From Actinobaculum sp. 313 (GTDB lineage: Bacteria; Actinomycetota; Actinomycetes; Actinomycetales; Actinomycetaceae), in the NCBI RefSeq assembly GCF_003073475.1, contig NZ_CP029033.1, forward strand, positions 2,666,001 through 2,730,000: a stretch of 64,000 nt of DNA, written 5' to 3'. The notes beneath the pieces were generated by a model. The model made no database searches. It was not told the origin of the DNA and saw only the letters and a list, made by a program, of their open reading frames with translations. Below are positions 9,469 to 18,181 of this stretch, one piece after another. The position numbers and the translations under genes were made by a program. Within the stretch, counting starts at the first letter, position 1. Every line of letters begins with the position of its first letter.

Positions 9469-9521
9469 GCACTCTCCCATCCCGCTTCGCAGATAGATCC
9501 CCGACACGAGAGCCACTCACT

Positions 9522-10832
9522 ATGACTATCTTCAGCAATTTGATTGGTGATATGCCCGGTCACTCCCAGGCCGTTTTTGAGTACGCCGATATGGTGCAAC
9601 ACTCAGCCAGCAGGACCGCAGAAGCGGAAACCAGTCTTAGATCCTCGCGCTCAATGACTCCGAGTTGGAGCGGAGCATCGGCGGACGCGTACCAGGAGTC
9701 GATTCGCGGACAGATTCACGATATTTGCGTCCTCGCCGACGGCACGGAGGACGGCAGCAAGTCGCTCCTCCGCTACGCCTGGACACTGCGAACCCACGAA
9801 GATCGTGTCGAGGAACTACACGATGAACTGCTCAAACTTGACTCGCAGTATGACGCCGCACCCGATAAAGCGGCGGTACTTCCTGCCCTGATCCGCCCCG
9901 CCAAGATGATCACGCAGGAATACGCGGACCGCGTCTCACAAGCGAAGGAGGCCGCCGAGGTCTGTGCGGCAGAATTGCGTAACTCTCTGGACCTCGAGCC
10001 CGTGAACCGCCGCAGCAATGGCACCAATGTTGGCGCGAGCGAAGAACTGACCGAGGAGGACATCGAGCGTATCAATAGGGAGTTGGAGAATCTCAACTTC
10101 AACAACGTCCAGCAGGGATCGATCGGCGACTGCTACTACCTCTCCGCCCTAATGGCAGTAATGCAGTACGACGAGGGGCAGGATTGGCTTCGCTCGTGTA
10201 TCTCTCCCCATTACGACGAGAACGGCAAGCAGGATGGGTACCTGGTTACGGTATACGACGACCCACTCCACCCGGACGAGAAGGCGAAACAGACCGTTCT
10301 TGTCACCGACGTGTACGCACATGGCGCCACCGGCCTCGACGGATCGCCTTCTGTCATATCGATCTTTGAGTCCGCCTATGGGCAGCTTCACCCGGGCGGC
10401 ACTTTGGATGGATCAGATGGCGGTATCACTTCTGGCAGCCGTCAAGAAGCGTTGCAAGATGTAACCAATAGAAGTGCGCACACAATCGACGGGCAGGATG
10501 GCTACAGCCAATCAGAGAGGGAGGAGATTGTCGATGCCCTTGACCAGGATCATCCTGCAACGGCGGGCACAGGAGCAGCACCCAGCGAGCATTTTGAGAA
10601 TGGAAAGGAGCAAGTGGAAGTCGAACTTCCCAACGGATCGAGACAGAAGATCGTCCTCTACCACAGTCACGCGTACGCCATCGTAGATGCGGATGAAAAC
10701 GGTGTTACCCTCCGCAATCCGCACGGGATGAACAGGACTCCTTACGGCTCAGAGGTTGATGGGACCTTCACCATGTCGTGGGAAGACTTCAGCTATTACT
10801 ACGGTAATGTCACAGTCGGTGAAATACCCTAA
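9522..10832 (+). CDS. WXG-domain protein with C-terminal calpain-like cysteine protease (candidate T7SS toxin)
   Basis: A 436-residue two-part protein. Residues 1-160 are helical with a WSG turn (W49-G51, PSWSGASADAY) like WXG100/LXG secretion domains. Residues 190-436 form a papain-fold protease of the calpain (C2) type: QQGSIGDCYYLSAL places the nucleophile at C204, HSHAYAIVDAD gives H383, and LRNPHG gives N399 (calpains have LRNPWG). All three catalytic residues are present, so it should be active. No classical signal peptide is seen; export would be by an ESX/type VII system encoded elsewhere. An EspC-like gene precedes it and two related small genes follow, the layout of a polymorphic toxin with partner and immunity genes. 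The target is unknown. Confidence 0.75.
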   Translation: MTIFSNLIGDMPGHSQAVFEYADMVQHSASRTAEAETSLRSSRSMTPSWSGASADAYQESIRGQIHDICVLADGTEDGSKSLLRYAWTLRTHEDRVEELHDELLKLDSQYDAAPDKAAVLPALIRPAKMITQEYADRVSQAKEAAEVCAAELRNSLDLEPVNRRSNGTNVGASEELTEEDIERINRELENLNFNNVQQGSIGDCYYLSALMAVMQYDEGQDWLRSCISPHYDENGKQDGYLVTVYDDPLHPDEKAKQTVLVTDVYAHGATGLDGSPSVISIFESAYGQLHPGGTLDGSDGGITSGSRQEALQDVTNRSAHTIDGQDGYSQSEREEIVDALDQDHPATAGTGAAPSEHFENGKEQVEVELPNGSRQKIVLYHSHAYAIVDADENGVTLRNPHGMNRTPYGSEVDGTFTMSWEDFSYYYGNVTVGEIP

Positions 10833-10909
10833 CTCAGTCAACGCGCTCTTTTCCATTAAGAGATCTGGCCGGACCATACAGCTCTTCTCAAACTGGCGAA
10901 GGAGAATCC

Positions 10910-11242
10910 ATGCCTACCAATGACGGCATCATCATTACCATCCAGGAGACGACTAATCTTCGGCTCGGTGTCGGCCGCGACAGCCCCAGTTACACCGTTC
11001 TTCACGTGAGGATCAAGGACGGCATTATGCAGGCGACATTGCTTGGCGGCGATAAATCAACTGGCATCCACCAAGAACTCCGGCTGGGAGAGTCTGTGAC
11101 ACACCCGGGAGTCGGTACCTTCACCTTGATCGATGTCACGCCGGTAGCAAAACTGCCATTGCAAGACGGACAGGGTAACTACGCCACCTTCAGTTTCGTG
11201 CCCGCACCTGGTTTCCAGGTCAATCCGAAACTGCGTAACTGA
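10910..11242 (+). CDS. Small soluble protein, candidate immunity factor for the calpain-like toxin
   Basis: A 110-residue protein with no signal peptide or membrane segment, preceded by GAAGGAGA. I do not recognise the family. It looks beta-rich and contains IIITIQETTNLRL, LLGGDKSTGIHQELRLG and GVGTFTLIDV, ending FQVNPKLRN. The next gene repeats nearly the same blocks, so the two are paralogues. Position directly after a toxin-like gene (77-bp gap) suggests a cytosolic inhibitor of that protease; this is inference from context. Confidence 0.65.
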   Translation: MPTNDGIIITIQETTNLRLGVGRDSPSYTVLHVRIKDGIMQATLLGGDKSTGIHQELRLGESVTHPGVGTFTLIDVTPVAKLPLQDGQGNYATFSFVPAPGFQVNPKLRN

Positions 11243-11334
11243 CACCTTTCCGGCACTACCTGCCCGGCATCAAATCTGCAGCCGTCACCCACATGGCTCG
11301 GGGGAACACCACAACACTACTTAGAGGGAGATTT

Positions 11335-11874
11335 ATGATTCGCCTATTCCACCGCGCCGCCTTGGTTGTTGGTTGTTTATTCCTTGCACTGTCCGGCTGT
11401 GGCATGCAGACGACCGAGGTTCACCCCACCTCACTGGCTCCCACCTCACCGGCTCCCACCACGCCAACTCGTACCACCACGCCCACCTCACCGGCTCCCA
11501 CCACGCCAACACCCACGCCGGTCACCATCCCCGCCGACAAACTCAACTGCGACAACGGCACCATCATCACCATCCAAGAAACAACAAACCTGCGGCTGAG
11601 CGCAGAAGCAGACGGGCCGAGTTACACCGTACATGGCGTCACAGCCGAAGATGGCAACAGGCGTGCCTCCATCCTCGGCGGAGACAGGTCGACCGGCATC
11701 CACGAAGAACTCCAACTTGGGCAATCCGTCACCCACGACGGCGTCGGCACGTTCACACTCATCGATACGTCACCCTCCAACAGCTCCTCCGGCGCTGATG
11801 GCGAGGGCGGATTCGCCGTCTTCTGCTTCGAACCAGAAGACGGCTTCAACATCAACCCCAACCTTCTGAACTGA
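11335..11874 (+). CDS. Lipoprotein paralogue of the preceding protein (candidate surface immunity)
   Basis: A 179-residue predicted lipoprotein: the basic N terminus and hydrophobic stretch end in the lipobox LSGC at residues 19-22. A Pro/Thr-rich linker follows (repeats of SPAPTTPT), then a C-terminal domain from about residue 70. This domain matches the previous gene's product block for block: IITIQETTNLRLS, ILGGDRSTGIHEELQLG, GVGTFTLIDT, FNINPNLLN. The start at 11335 follows GAGGGAG and is preferred over an upstream in-frame ATG at 11293. It would display the same domain on the outer membrane face. A shared origin by duplication is clear; immunity is inferred. Confidence 0.72.
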   Translation: MIRLFHRAALVVGCLFLALSGCGMQTTEVHPTSLAPTSPAPTTPTRTTTPTSPAPTTPTPTPVTIPADKLNCDNGTIITIQETTNLRLSAEADGPSYTVHGVTAEDGNRRASILGGDRSTGIHEELQLGQSVTHDGVGTFTLIDTSPSNSSSGADGEGGFAVFCFEPEDGFNINPNLLN

Positions 11875-11879
11875 CGGAT

Positions 11880-12045
11880 ACCCCTTACCCGAGACCACAC
11901 CCCTTACCTGATCCGCACACCCCTCACCTGATGAAGAGTCACTCCGGCCGTCGGGGGAAGTTGCCGCGCTAGCATACGCGGATTCCGTTCCGGTGCGCCG
12001 CAAGCCGCGTATCCGCCCGACTTGCCGCCCTAGGATACGCGCATT
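11880..12045. repeat. Short repeats and hairpin between the toxin islet and amrS
   Basis: CACCCCTTACCTGAT-type words occur three times between 11880 and 11933. Further on, CTAGCATACGCGGATTCCG (from 11971) and CTAGGATACGCGCATTCCG (from 12030) are near-identical, with an inverted copy (CCGCGTATCC) between them. This gives a potential hairpin between two convergent transcripts. A similar word, CTAGCATATGCGGCTCCG, occurs at 1127. Confidence 0.45.
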
Positions 12046-12053
12046 CCGTCCTT

Positions 12054-13232
12054 TCACCTCGCACCAAGCCACACCGGCACGCGTCGCGGACCAAACTCCC
12101 CTGCGCCCGCCGGATCAAACACGCCCGGAATCTCCTCGCCGCACTGCGGGCACACTCCCGCTCCCGTGCCGCGCAACGCACCAGATTCGCGCCGCTGATC
12201 CGAAACACGTAACCGATAGCTACCGATAGCGAACCAATCACGCTCAATCAGTGCGGCGTTACATCCCGGGCAGCGCGTCGTGTCTCCCTCCCGATCATGC
12301 ACGTTACCGGTATAGACGTAGCGCAACCCTGCACCCCGAGCGATCTTGCGCGCCCGGGTGAGGGTTTCCGGCGGAGTGCGTGGCACATCCAGCATACGAA
12401 AGTCCGGATGGAAGGCCGAAAAATGCACCGGAACATCCGAGCCCAGATGCTCCACTATCCATCCGCTGAGCGCCTCCAACTCAGCGTCGCCGTCGTTGTA
12501 ACCGGGAATCACCAGGGTCGTGATTTCCAGCCAACAAGCCGTCTCATGGGCAATGAACTCCAGAGTCTCCAGCACGGTCCCCAGCCGCCCGCCAGTGATC
12601 CTCCGGTAGAACTCCTCCGAAAAAGACTTTAGGTCGATATTCGCTGCATCCACTGCGCGGAATAGATCGCGGCGGGCGTCACCTTGTATGTATCCGGCGG
12701 AGACGGCGACGGCGGCGATACCGCGCTCATGGCAGGCCGCCGCCACGTCAACGGCATATTCGGTGAAAATCGTCGGATCGTTGTACGTGAATGCGACGGC
12801 GCGGGCACCGCAGGCCAGCGCGGCCTCGGCAATCTCCTCCGGCCCCGCCTCGTCCACGAGCCGATCAACTTCTCGCGACTTGGAAATATCCCAGTTCTGG
12901 CAGTATTTGCACCCAAGATTGCACCCTGCTGTTCCGAAGGAGAGGATGGCGGTGCCGGGAAGGAAGTGGTTCAGCGGCTTCTTCTCCACCGGATCCAGGC
13001 AGAATCCCGACGAACGTCCGTAGGTGTCGAGAATGAGTTCGCCGCCTCGGTTCATGCGGACGAAGCAAAAGCCCCGCTGACCATCTGCAATGCGGCACTC
13101 GCGTGGGCAAAGGTCGCACTGAACCCGATCACCCACTTGGTGCCCATATCGGGCGACGACACCGGCGGATGCGGTCTGCGTGCTTGGCATCGTGGCGTCG
13201 TCTGCCCCGCCTTGTCGCTCCGCGCCGTGCAT
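12054..13232 (-). CDS. amrS: AmmeMemoRadiSam system radical SAM enzyme
   Basis: A 392-residue radical SAM protein with the [4Fe-4S]-binding motif CNLGCKYCQNW. Additional Cys pairs lie at both ends: CDLCPREC near residue 40, and CPGCN and CPQCG near the C terminus, which may bind a second cluster or zinc. It belongs to the conserved three-gene set AmmeMemoRadiSam; the family's substrate is not known to me. Its ATG overlaps the TGA of amrA by one base (TGATG), indicating translational coupling. The last 40 residues (SDQRRESGALRG to LGAR) extend beyond the usual core. Confidence 0.9.
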   Translation of the reverse strand: MHGAERQGGADDATMPSTQTASAGVVARYGHQVGDRVQCDLCPRECRIADGQRGFCFVRMNRGGELILDTYGRSSGFCLDPVEKKPLNHFLPGTAILSFGTAGCNLGCKYCQNWDISKSREVDRLVDEAGPEEIAEAALACGARAVAFTYNDPTIFTEYAVDVAAACHERGIAAVAVSAGYIQGDARRDLFRAVDAANIDLKSFSEEFYRRITGGRLGTVLETLEFIAHETACWLEITTLVIPGYNDGDAELEALSGWIVEHLGSDVPVHFSAFHPDFRMLDVPRTPPETLTRARKIARGAGLRYVYTGNVHDREGDTTRCPGCNAALIERDWFAIGSYRLRVSDQRRESGALRGTGAGVCPQCGEEIPGVFDPAGAGEFGPRRVPVWLGAR

Positions 13233-14095
13233 CAGGCCCCTCCTACCGGCTCCTCACTCCATGCCGTCACCGTGTAGCGTGACACCGCAATCTCCGGCGC
13301 CCAAAACGATGGCGGTAGCCCAGCCTTTACAAGCAGGTGATCAACAAAATCACGGGGCGATGGCAGCTGATCCCACACCTGGGGGAGAAAGGTGCCTCGA
13401 TGGCGCGCAAACTCCAAGATCAGCCCATCCACGCCGGGCCGCAACTGCTCCTCAAGATCGAGCCGGTCAAGGAAGAGCATGCGTTCCGGGGGTGATAGTA
13501 GCGAGACTTCAATGTGCAGGTCGGCCAATTCGTCGGGCTGCAGCGGAGGAAAACGCGGGTCGCTGAAGGCCGCCATAAAGGCGTTGCGTCGCACATCACC
13601 CAAGAGGCTTTGGTGGGCAACCAGCGACCCAATACACCCGCGCAACTCCGTACCCTTGTGCAAGGAAACGAAAGTCGCACCCGGCTCGGCCAGCCGGGGG
13701 TACAACCGCATAAGCTCCACGTCCTTCGCCTCCCGGTCACCTGTTTCGGCGTCTGTTTCGACGTCGACGCCGCGTGCATTCTTCGCCGTTTCCGCCGCCT
13801 GATCGTTCTGCCCGCGATGCGTACCATCGCGCACGGAGTCCACGCTGTCGGCGATGGAACGTGAAGCGGGCTCGGAACGCGTACCATCGCGCACAGAGTT
13901 CACACTTCCCGCATTGCTCCGGTCGCTAGCGGAGGTAGTCCTGTGAACGGCCCTGGAGGGCACTCCGCCATACGCCCTCTCTGCCCTCCCGCGAGCGACG
14001 GCCGACTCGTCCAGACTCAGCCAGCTCTCGATCTCTTCCCGCGCCAAACGAACAAGAACAGCACCATCGAAACCGGTGGCAATTGTGTCAGTCAT
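13232..14095 (-). CDS. amrA: AmmeMemoRadiSam system protein A (AMMECR1 domain) with a long insertion
   Basis: A 287-residue protein whose C-terminal two thirds is an AMMECR1 domain, with the hallmark LRGCIGSL. Residues about 40-115 are a low-complexity insertion that splits the domain's first helix from the rest. It includes a 60-bp DNA repeat (GCGTACCATCGCGCAC at 13819 and 13879), encoding two SVxSVRDGT copies. Known AMMECR1 proteins are about 190-200 residues. The ATG at 14095 follows GGAAGGTGAG and overlaps the end of amrB by 8 bp; a GTG at 14104 is a weaker alternative. It is co-expressed with amrB and amrS. Confidence 0.88.
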   Translation of the reverse strand: MTDTIATGFDGAVLVRLAREEIESWLSLDESAVARGRAERAYGGVPSRAVHRTTSASDRSNAGSVNSVRDGTRSEPASRSIADSVDSVRDGTHRGQNDQAAETAKNARGVDVETDAETGDREAKDVELMRLYPRLAEPGATFVSLHKGTELRGCIGSLVAHQSLLGDVRRNAFMAAFSDPRFPPLQPDELADLHIEVSLLSPPERMLFLDRLDLEEQLRPGVDGLILEFARHRGTFLPQVWDQLPSPRDFVDHLLVKAGLPPSFWAPEIAVSRYTVTAWSEEPVGGA

Positions 14096-15134
14096 TATTC
14101 TCACCTTCCGTGTTCCTCTGGAAAGACGCGTCGCCTTCCGTACCCGGTGCCGGAGCGTTCGCGTCTACGACCTGCATGTTGGACTTGCGCGCAGGTGGGT
14201 TCCTCTCCTGCACTGGTGTATCCGCGTCCAGCGCCCGCGCATCCACCCCAGGCACAGGCGTACCTGAGTTCGACGACTGCACCTTCACCTCCGGCACCTG
14301 CGCTTCAGCGTCCAGTACGACGTCGTCGTACGCGTCGCCAACTAGTGCAAGAGCCGCGTAGCCAACCACTCGCGAGCGGTCCGGTGCGACGTCTCCGGAA
14401 TTGCACATGCCGAGCAAGCGGGGCATTAGACCCCGGCGTTGCGCCGCCAGCAGCAAACCGTTCATCGGCGTGGCACCGCATGCCTGGAAATGATTGATAG
14501 CGCAGTCGCCGTCAAGGATCTGCCCGATGGTGCCTCGGTCAATCCGCTGCGCCTGCGCGTAAGAGTGGTAATGGGACAGGTCGGAGCTGGCCACTACAAC
14601 CGTCTCGTCGTCACCCCAGAACGCGTCCCACACCGCTGCGACATCATCAATACTGACATCGCCGGCTACAAGCGGAATAACCTCGATATCGCCCAGAACT
14701 TCCTGCAAAAACGGTAGATGAACCTCTACCGAATGCTCCTGCGCATGTACGAGCGAATCGGGAACGAGCTGCGGCAGACACCGCGCAACTTCCTGCTCCG
14801 CCTCGCGGGCAACCGGCATCACTCCCAGCGGCGTCGCCATCGCGTCAGCCTCGCTGCAGGCAATGCCCCGCACTGGCACACGATGAGCCGGGCCCATCAC
14901 CACCGCGCGGGTCACCTGACCACGCAATGGTTCCAACTGACGGTATGCCAAGCCTGCCACCAGGCCTGAATAGACGTAACCCGCATGCGGGGCAATAATC
15001 GCATGCGGGGGCGCCGCCAACAAGCACGAGTTCTGGCGCGCGAAATCCAGGCATTCTCTTACACTCGCACGGCACTCTTGTGCGTCATGCGGATAAAACA
15101 AGCCCGCCACTGCAGGCTGACGAACCGTCACCAT
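14088..15134 (-). CDS. amrB: AmmeMemoRadiSam system protein B (MEMO family)
   Basis: A 348-residue MEMO-like protein, related to extradiol dioxygenase-fold proteins. Characteristic blocks are AGLFYPHD, APHAGYVYSG, VVMGPAHR, VVASSDLSHYHSY and MNGLLLAAQ. Conserved His and Cys residues would bind metal. About 70 C-terminal residues after ALALVGDAYDD are a disordered-looking tail rich in Pro, Val and Asp, beyond the normal MEMO end. It is the first gene of the operon amrB-amrA-amrS and is divergent from the aldo/keto reductases. Confidence 0.9.
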   Translation of the reverse strand: MVTVRQPAVAGLFYPHDAQECRASVRECLDFARQNSCLLAAPPHAIIAPHAGYVYSGLVAGLAYRQLEPLRGQVTRAVVMGPAHRVPVRGIACSEADAMATPLGVMPVAREAEQEVARCLPQLVPDSLVHAQEHSVEVHLPFLQEVLGDIEVIPLVAGDVSIDDVAAVWDAFWGDDETVVVASSDLSHYHSYAQAQRIDRGTIGQILDGDCAINHFQACGATPMNGLLLAAQRRGLMPRLLGMCNSGDVAPDRSRVVGYAALALVGDAYDDVVLDAEAQVPEVKVQSSNSGTPVPGVDARALDADTPVQERNPPARKSNMQVVDANAPAPGTEGDASFQRNTEGENND

Positions 15135-15355
15135 GCCCCGCGTCCTCTCGCGAACAGCCCCGACAGCACTGTCTGAGGTCTATTCCAGTCTACTCGGCGC
15201 CAACTGCGCCCATGCGGCTTTGGCATGCTTACGCGCAGGTAACCTGTACTTTAAGTCCTAGTACCGTGCGGTACGCCACTCGCGCACACCCCATTTGCTC
15301 TATCAGTGATCGGATAGTAGTCGCATAGTAGTTCAGAAGAAGGCAGAATGTAGCT

Positions 15356-16186
15356 ATGAGTACTCACGTGACTTTCAGCAATGGTGTTTCAATTCCTACA
15401 ATCGGCGTCGGATTCTGGGAAGTTCCGGCAGACCAAGCACAACGAACCGTTGAAGAGGCCGTCGAACTCGGCTACCGGCACCTAGACGGCGCCGCCGCCT
15501 ATCAGAACGAGGTGGAGATGGGCGCGGGCATTCGGTCCTGCGGCGTGCCACGCGAAGAACTCTTCGTAACAACCAAACTGCAAAACGGCAATCAAGGCCA
15601 TGATAAGGCTCTCACTGCCTTCGATGCCTCTCTGGAACGGCTCGGCCTGGACTACGTGGACCTATACCTTATTCACTGGCCAGTGGCGAAATGGGGCCTG
15701 TACAACGAGACGTGGAAGGCGCTGGAGGAAATCTACGCCTCCGGACGTGCCAAGGCGATCGGCGTCGCCAACTTCCTGCCGGAGCATATTGAAGACCTCC
15801 TCGCGCATTGCGAGGTGCGTCCGATGATCAACCAGTTCGAATGCCACCCCTCGCTGCAACAACGGGAGATTGAGGAGGCATCCAAGGCTGCGGGAATGGC
15901 CATCGAGGCGTACTCCCCGATCGGCCGCGGCGTTGACCTGAGCAATCCCGTGGTTGAACAAGTGGCCGCCGAGCGTGGTTGCACCCCGGCACAGGCAATT
16001 TTGGCATGGCACCTGGCCAAGGGCCGGATCATTATCCCGAAGTCCGTGCACCGCGAGCGCATGGCGGAGAATCTGGAATCCGCCAACGTGACACTGACGC
16101 AGGAGAACATCGCCGTGATCGACAGCTTGGAGGCCGGTCTTCGCCAGACCGGCGATCCGGCAACCTTCGACTACAGCCAGTTCTGA
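15356..16186 (+). CDS. Aldo/keto reductase (AKR5-like, 2,5-diketogluconate reductase type)
   Basis: A 276-residue TIM-barrel NADPH-dependent reductase of aldehydes and ketones. It shows the AKR signatures DGAAAYQNE (catalytic Asp and Tyr), the catalytic Lys in TTKLQN, the His in YLIHWP and the late cofactor-binding block IIPKSVHRERMAENL. It is followed 90 bp later by a paralogue on the same strand. The natural substrate is not deducible. Confidence 0.9.
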   Translation: MSTHVTFSNGVSIPTIGVGFWEVPADQAQRTVEEAVELGYRHLDGAAAYQNEVEMGAGIRSCGVPREELFVTTKLQNGNQGHDKALTAFDASLERLGLDYVDLYLIHWPVAKWGLYNETWKALEEIYASGRAKAIGVANFLPEHIEDLLAHCEVRPMINQFECHPSLQQREIEEASKAAGMAIEAYSPIGRGVDLSNPVVEQVAAERGCTPAQAILAWHLAKGRIIIPKSVHRERMAENLESANVTLTQENIAVIDSLEAGLRQTGDPATFDYSQF

Positions 16187-16276
16187 ACCTGCACAAGACT
16201 CGCTTCTGAACTTTCAGCAACACCCGGTTCTCGCACCCTGCAAGAGCCGGTTCCAAGCAGAAAAGAGGACAGCGTT

Positions 16277-17137
16277 ATGACCGTTCCAACCATTCCACTC
16301 AACACCGGCCAGCGCATACCCCAGCTGGGCCTCGGAACGTACAAGATGCTTGGCGACGACGCCGAACACGCCGTCGCCACCGCCTTAGAACTCGGCTACC
16401 GGCACATTGATACCGCCCAAATGTACGGAAATGAAGCCGCCGTCGGCCGCGGGATCGCAAAATCAGGCGTGCCGCGAGAAGAAATCTTCATCACGACGAA
16501 GCTGGATAACCCGAACCACGAGTCGGCAGACGCGCGGCGGTCCTTTGCGGAATCACTGGAGAAGCTGGGAACCGACTACGTGGATCTCTTCCTCATCCAC
16601 TGGCCACTGCCAAATCAGTACGACGGCGATTATCTTTCCACTTGGAAGACCTTGGAGGAGTTTGCGGCCGACGGGCGTGCGCGGTCAATCGGCGTTTCCA
16701 ACTTTCAACGCCATCACCTTGAGACGATTGTCGAAGGCTCGGAGACGGTTCCCGCCGTCGATCAAATCGAACTGCACCCGTATTTCCAGAACCAGGTGAT
16801 TGCCGAGTTCTGCCGCGAAAACAGAATCGCGGTCGAGGCCTGGGCACCGCTTGTACGCGGAATGGTGGCCGACGAGCCCGGCGTGGCAAGTGTTGCGAAG
16901 AACCACAACTGTACGGCCGCACAAGCCGTACTGGCGTGGCATCTTGCCAAAGGGCATATCATCTTCCCGAAGTCTGTACATCGCGAGCGGCTCGAAGAGA
17001 ACCTTGCCGCGGCGATGATCGAACTGACCGTGGATGAAGTCGAACAGATCAGTAGCCTGGATCGCGGCGAATTGGGCCGCACGGGAATGCATCCAGACAC
17101 CATGGAGCGCGTCAAGGGCTCCATTGGCGACAAGTAG
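16277..17137 (+). CDS. Aldo/keto reductase (paralogue of the upstream gene)
   Basis: A 286-residue reductase with the same signature set: DTAQMYGNEAAVG, TTKLDNPNH, FLIHWPLP, and IIFPKSVHRERLEENL for the NADPH 2'-phosphate. It is clearly homologous to the preceding gene, so the pair arose by duplication. A GAGGAC sequence precedes the ATG. The two may differ in substrate size. Confidence 0.9.
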   Translation: MTVPTIPLNTGQRIPQLGLGTYKMLGDDAEHAVATALELGYRHIDTAQMYGNEAAVGRGIAKSGVPREEIFITTKLDNPNHESADARRSFAESLEKLGTDYVDLFLIHWPLPNQYDGDYLSTWKTLEEFAADGRARSIGVSNFQRHHLETIVEGSETVPAVDQIELHPYFQNQVIAEFCRENRIAVEAWAPLVRGMVADEPGVASVAKNHNCTAAQAVLAWHLAKGHIIFPKSVHRERLEENLAAAMIELTVDEVEQISSLDRGELGRTGMHPDTMERVKGSIGDK

Positions 17138-17369
17138 GCACAGATTCGCTTATCTTGTCCAACTTGTGCCCGGAGGAGACTCCGGGCACAAGTATTAACT
17201 AGAATCCCAGTCAGGATCGCCACGCATGACGCACCCGTCCGGTGCCACATGTTGCCGCGAGCGGTACCGTATGAACCGGTATGAGCTGGTTGCCAGCTCG
17301 GCGCCAGCACCTTCGGTGCCAGCATTCGGTTGGACCATACGCGATCCCGAAAACAGAAAGAGGAGAATC

Positions 17370-18176
17370 ATGGTTGACTTTGCGTACACAATTGCAGGGT
17401 CGGAAGCAACCGGCGGAGCCGGTTTCCAAGTCGATCTGAAAACGTTCCAACAACTCGGCGTTTACGGAATGGGCACATTGACCTGTATCGTCTCCTTCGA
17501 CCCCGCACATGACTGGGCTCATCGCTTCGTTCCGGTTGATCCGCAGGTAATCCGCGACCAGATCGAGGCCACTCTCGCTGCGCAGGCCGTCGACACGGTC
17601 AAGATCGGCATGCTCGGACATCCGGACACCATCGACTCCGTAGCGGAAGGCCTTGCGTCACAGCAGTGGCGAAATATCGTGGTGGATCCCGTCCTCATCT
17701 GCAAGGGCCAAGAACCGGGAGCCGCGCTCGATACGGATATGGCGCTGCGCGCCAAGATCTTGCCGTTGGCCACCGTCGCCACGCCGAATCACTTCGAAGC
17801 ACTGACCTTGTCAGGCATGGAAGAGCTGGCCACGGTCGAAGATCTTGGTGAGGCGGCAAAGCGTATCTCCGACCAGGGGCCGCGCTACGTCGTCGTCAAG
17901 GGCGGAATCGACTTCCCCGGTCCGGATGCCGTGGACGTTCTGTGGGACGGCGAAGAGATTACCCCCTTCAAGGTGCCGAAGATCGGGCAGGAGCGGGTCT
18001 CCGGTGCCGGTTGCACCCTTGCCGCCGCGATCACCGCGGAGCTGGCAAAGGGCCAGGACATCCACGCTGCCGTACAGACGGCAAAGAACATGGTGACCGC
18101 TGGCATCGAAGCGCGCGTAAGCGCCAACACACCATTCGACACCGTCTGGCAAGGTGCGTATACGCCGCGCGACTGA
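17370..18176 (+). CDS. pdxK: Pyridoxine/pyridoxal kinase (ThiD-like PdxK type)
   Basis: A 268-residue ribokinase-fold enzyme phosphorylating B6 vitamers (or possibly hydroxymethylpyrimidine) in the cytosol. The N terminus IAGSEATGGAGFQVDLKT and the YGMGTLTCIVSFDP block are typical of the ThiD-like pyridoxine kinases. ERVSGAGCTLAAAITAELAKG carries the anion hole and the catalytic GAGC. The frame is open further upstream, but AGGAGAATC directly before the ATG at 17370 fixes the start. The DUF218 gene begins five bases after the stop. Confidence 0.85.
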   Translation: MVDFAYTIAGSEATGGAGFQVDLKTFQQLGVYGMGTLTCIVSFDPAHDWAHRFVPVDPQVIRDQIEATLAAQAVDTVKIGMLGHPDTIDSVAEGLASQQWRNIVVDPVLICKGQEPGAALDTDMALRAKILPLATVATPNHFEALTLSGMEELATVEDLGEAAKRISDQGPRYVVVKGGIDFPGPDAVDVLWDGEEITPFKVPKIGQERVSGAGCTLAAAITAELAKGQDIHAAVQTAKNMVTAGIEARVSANTPFDTVWQGAYTPRD

Positions 18177-18181
18177 TCGCG

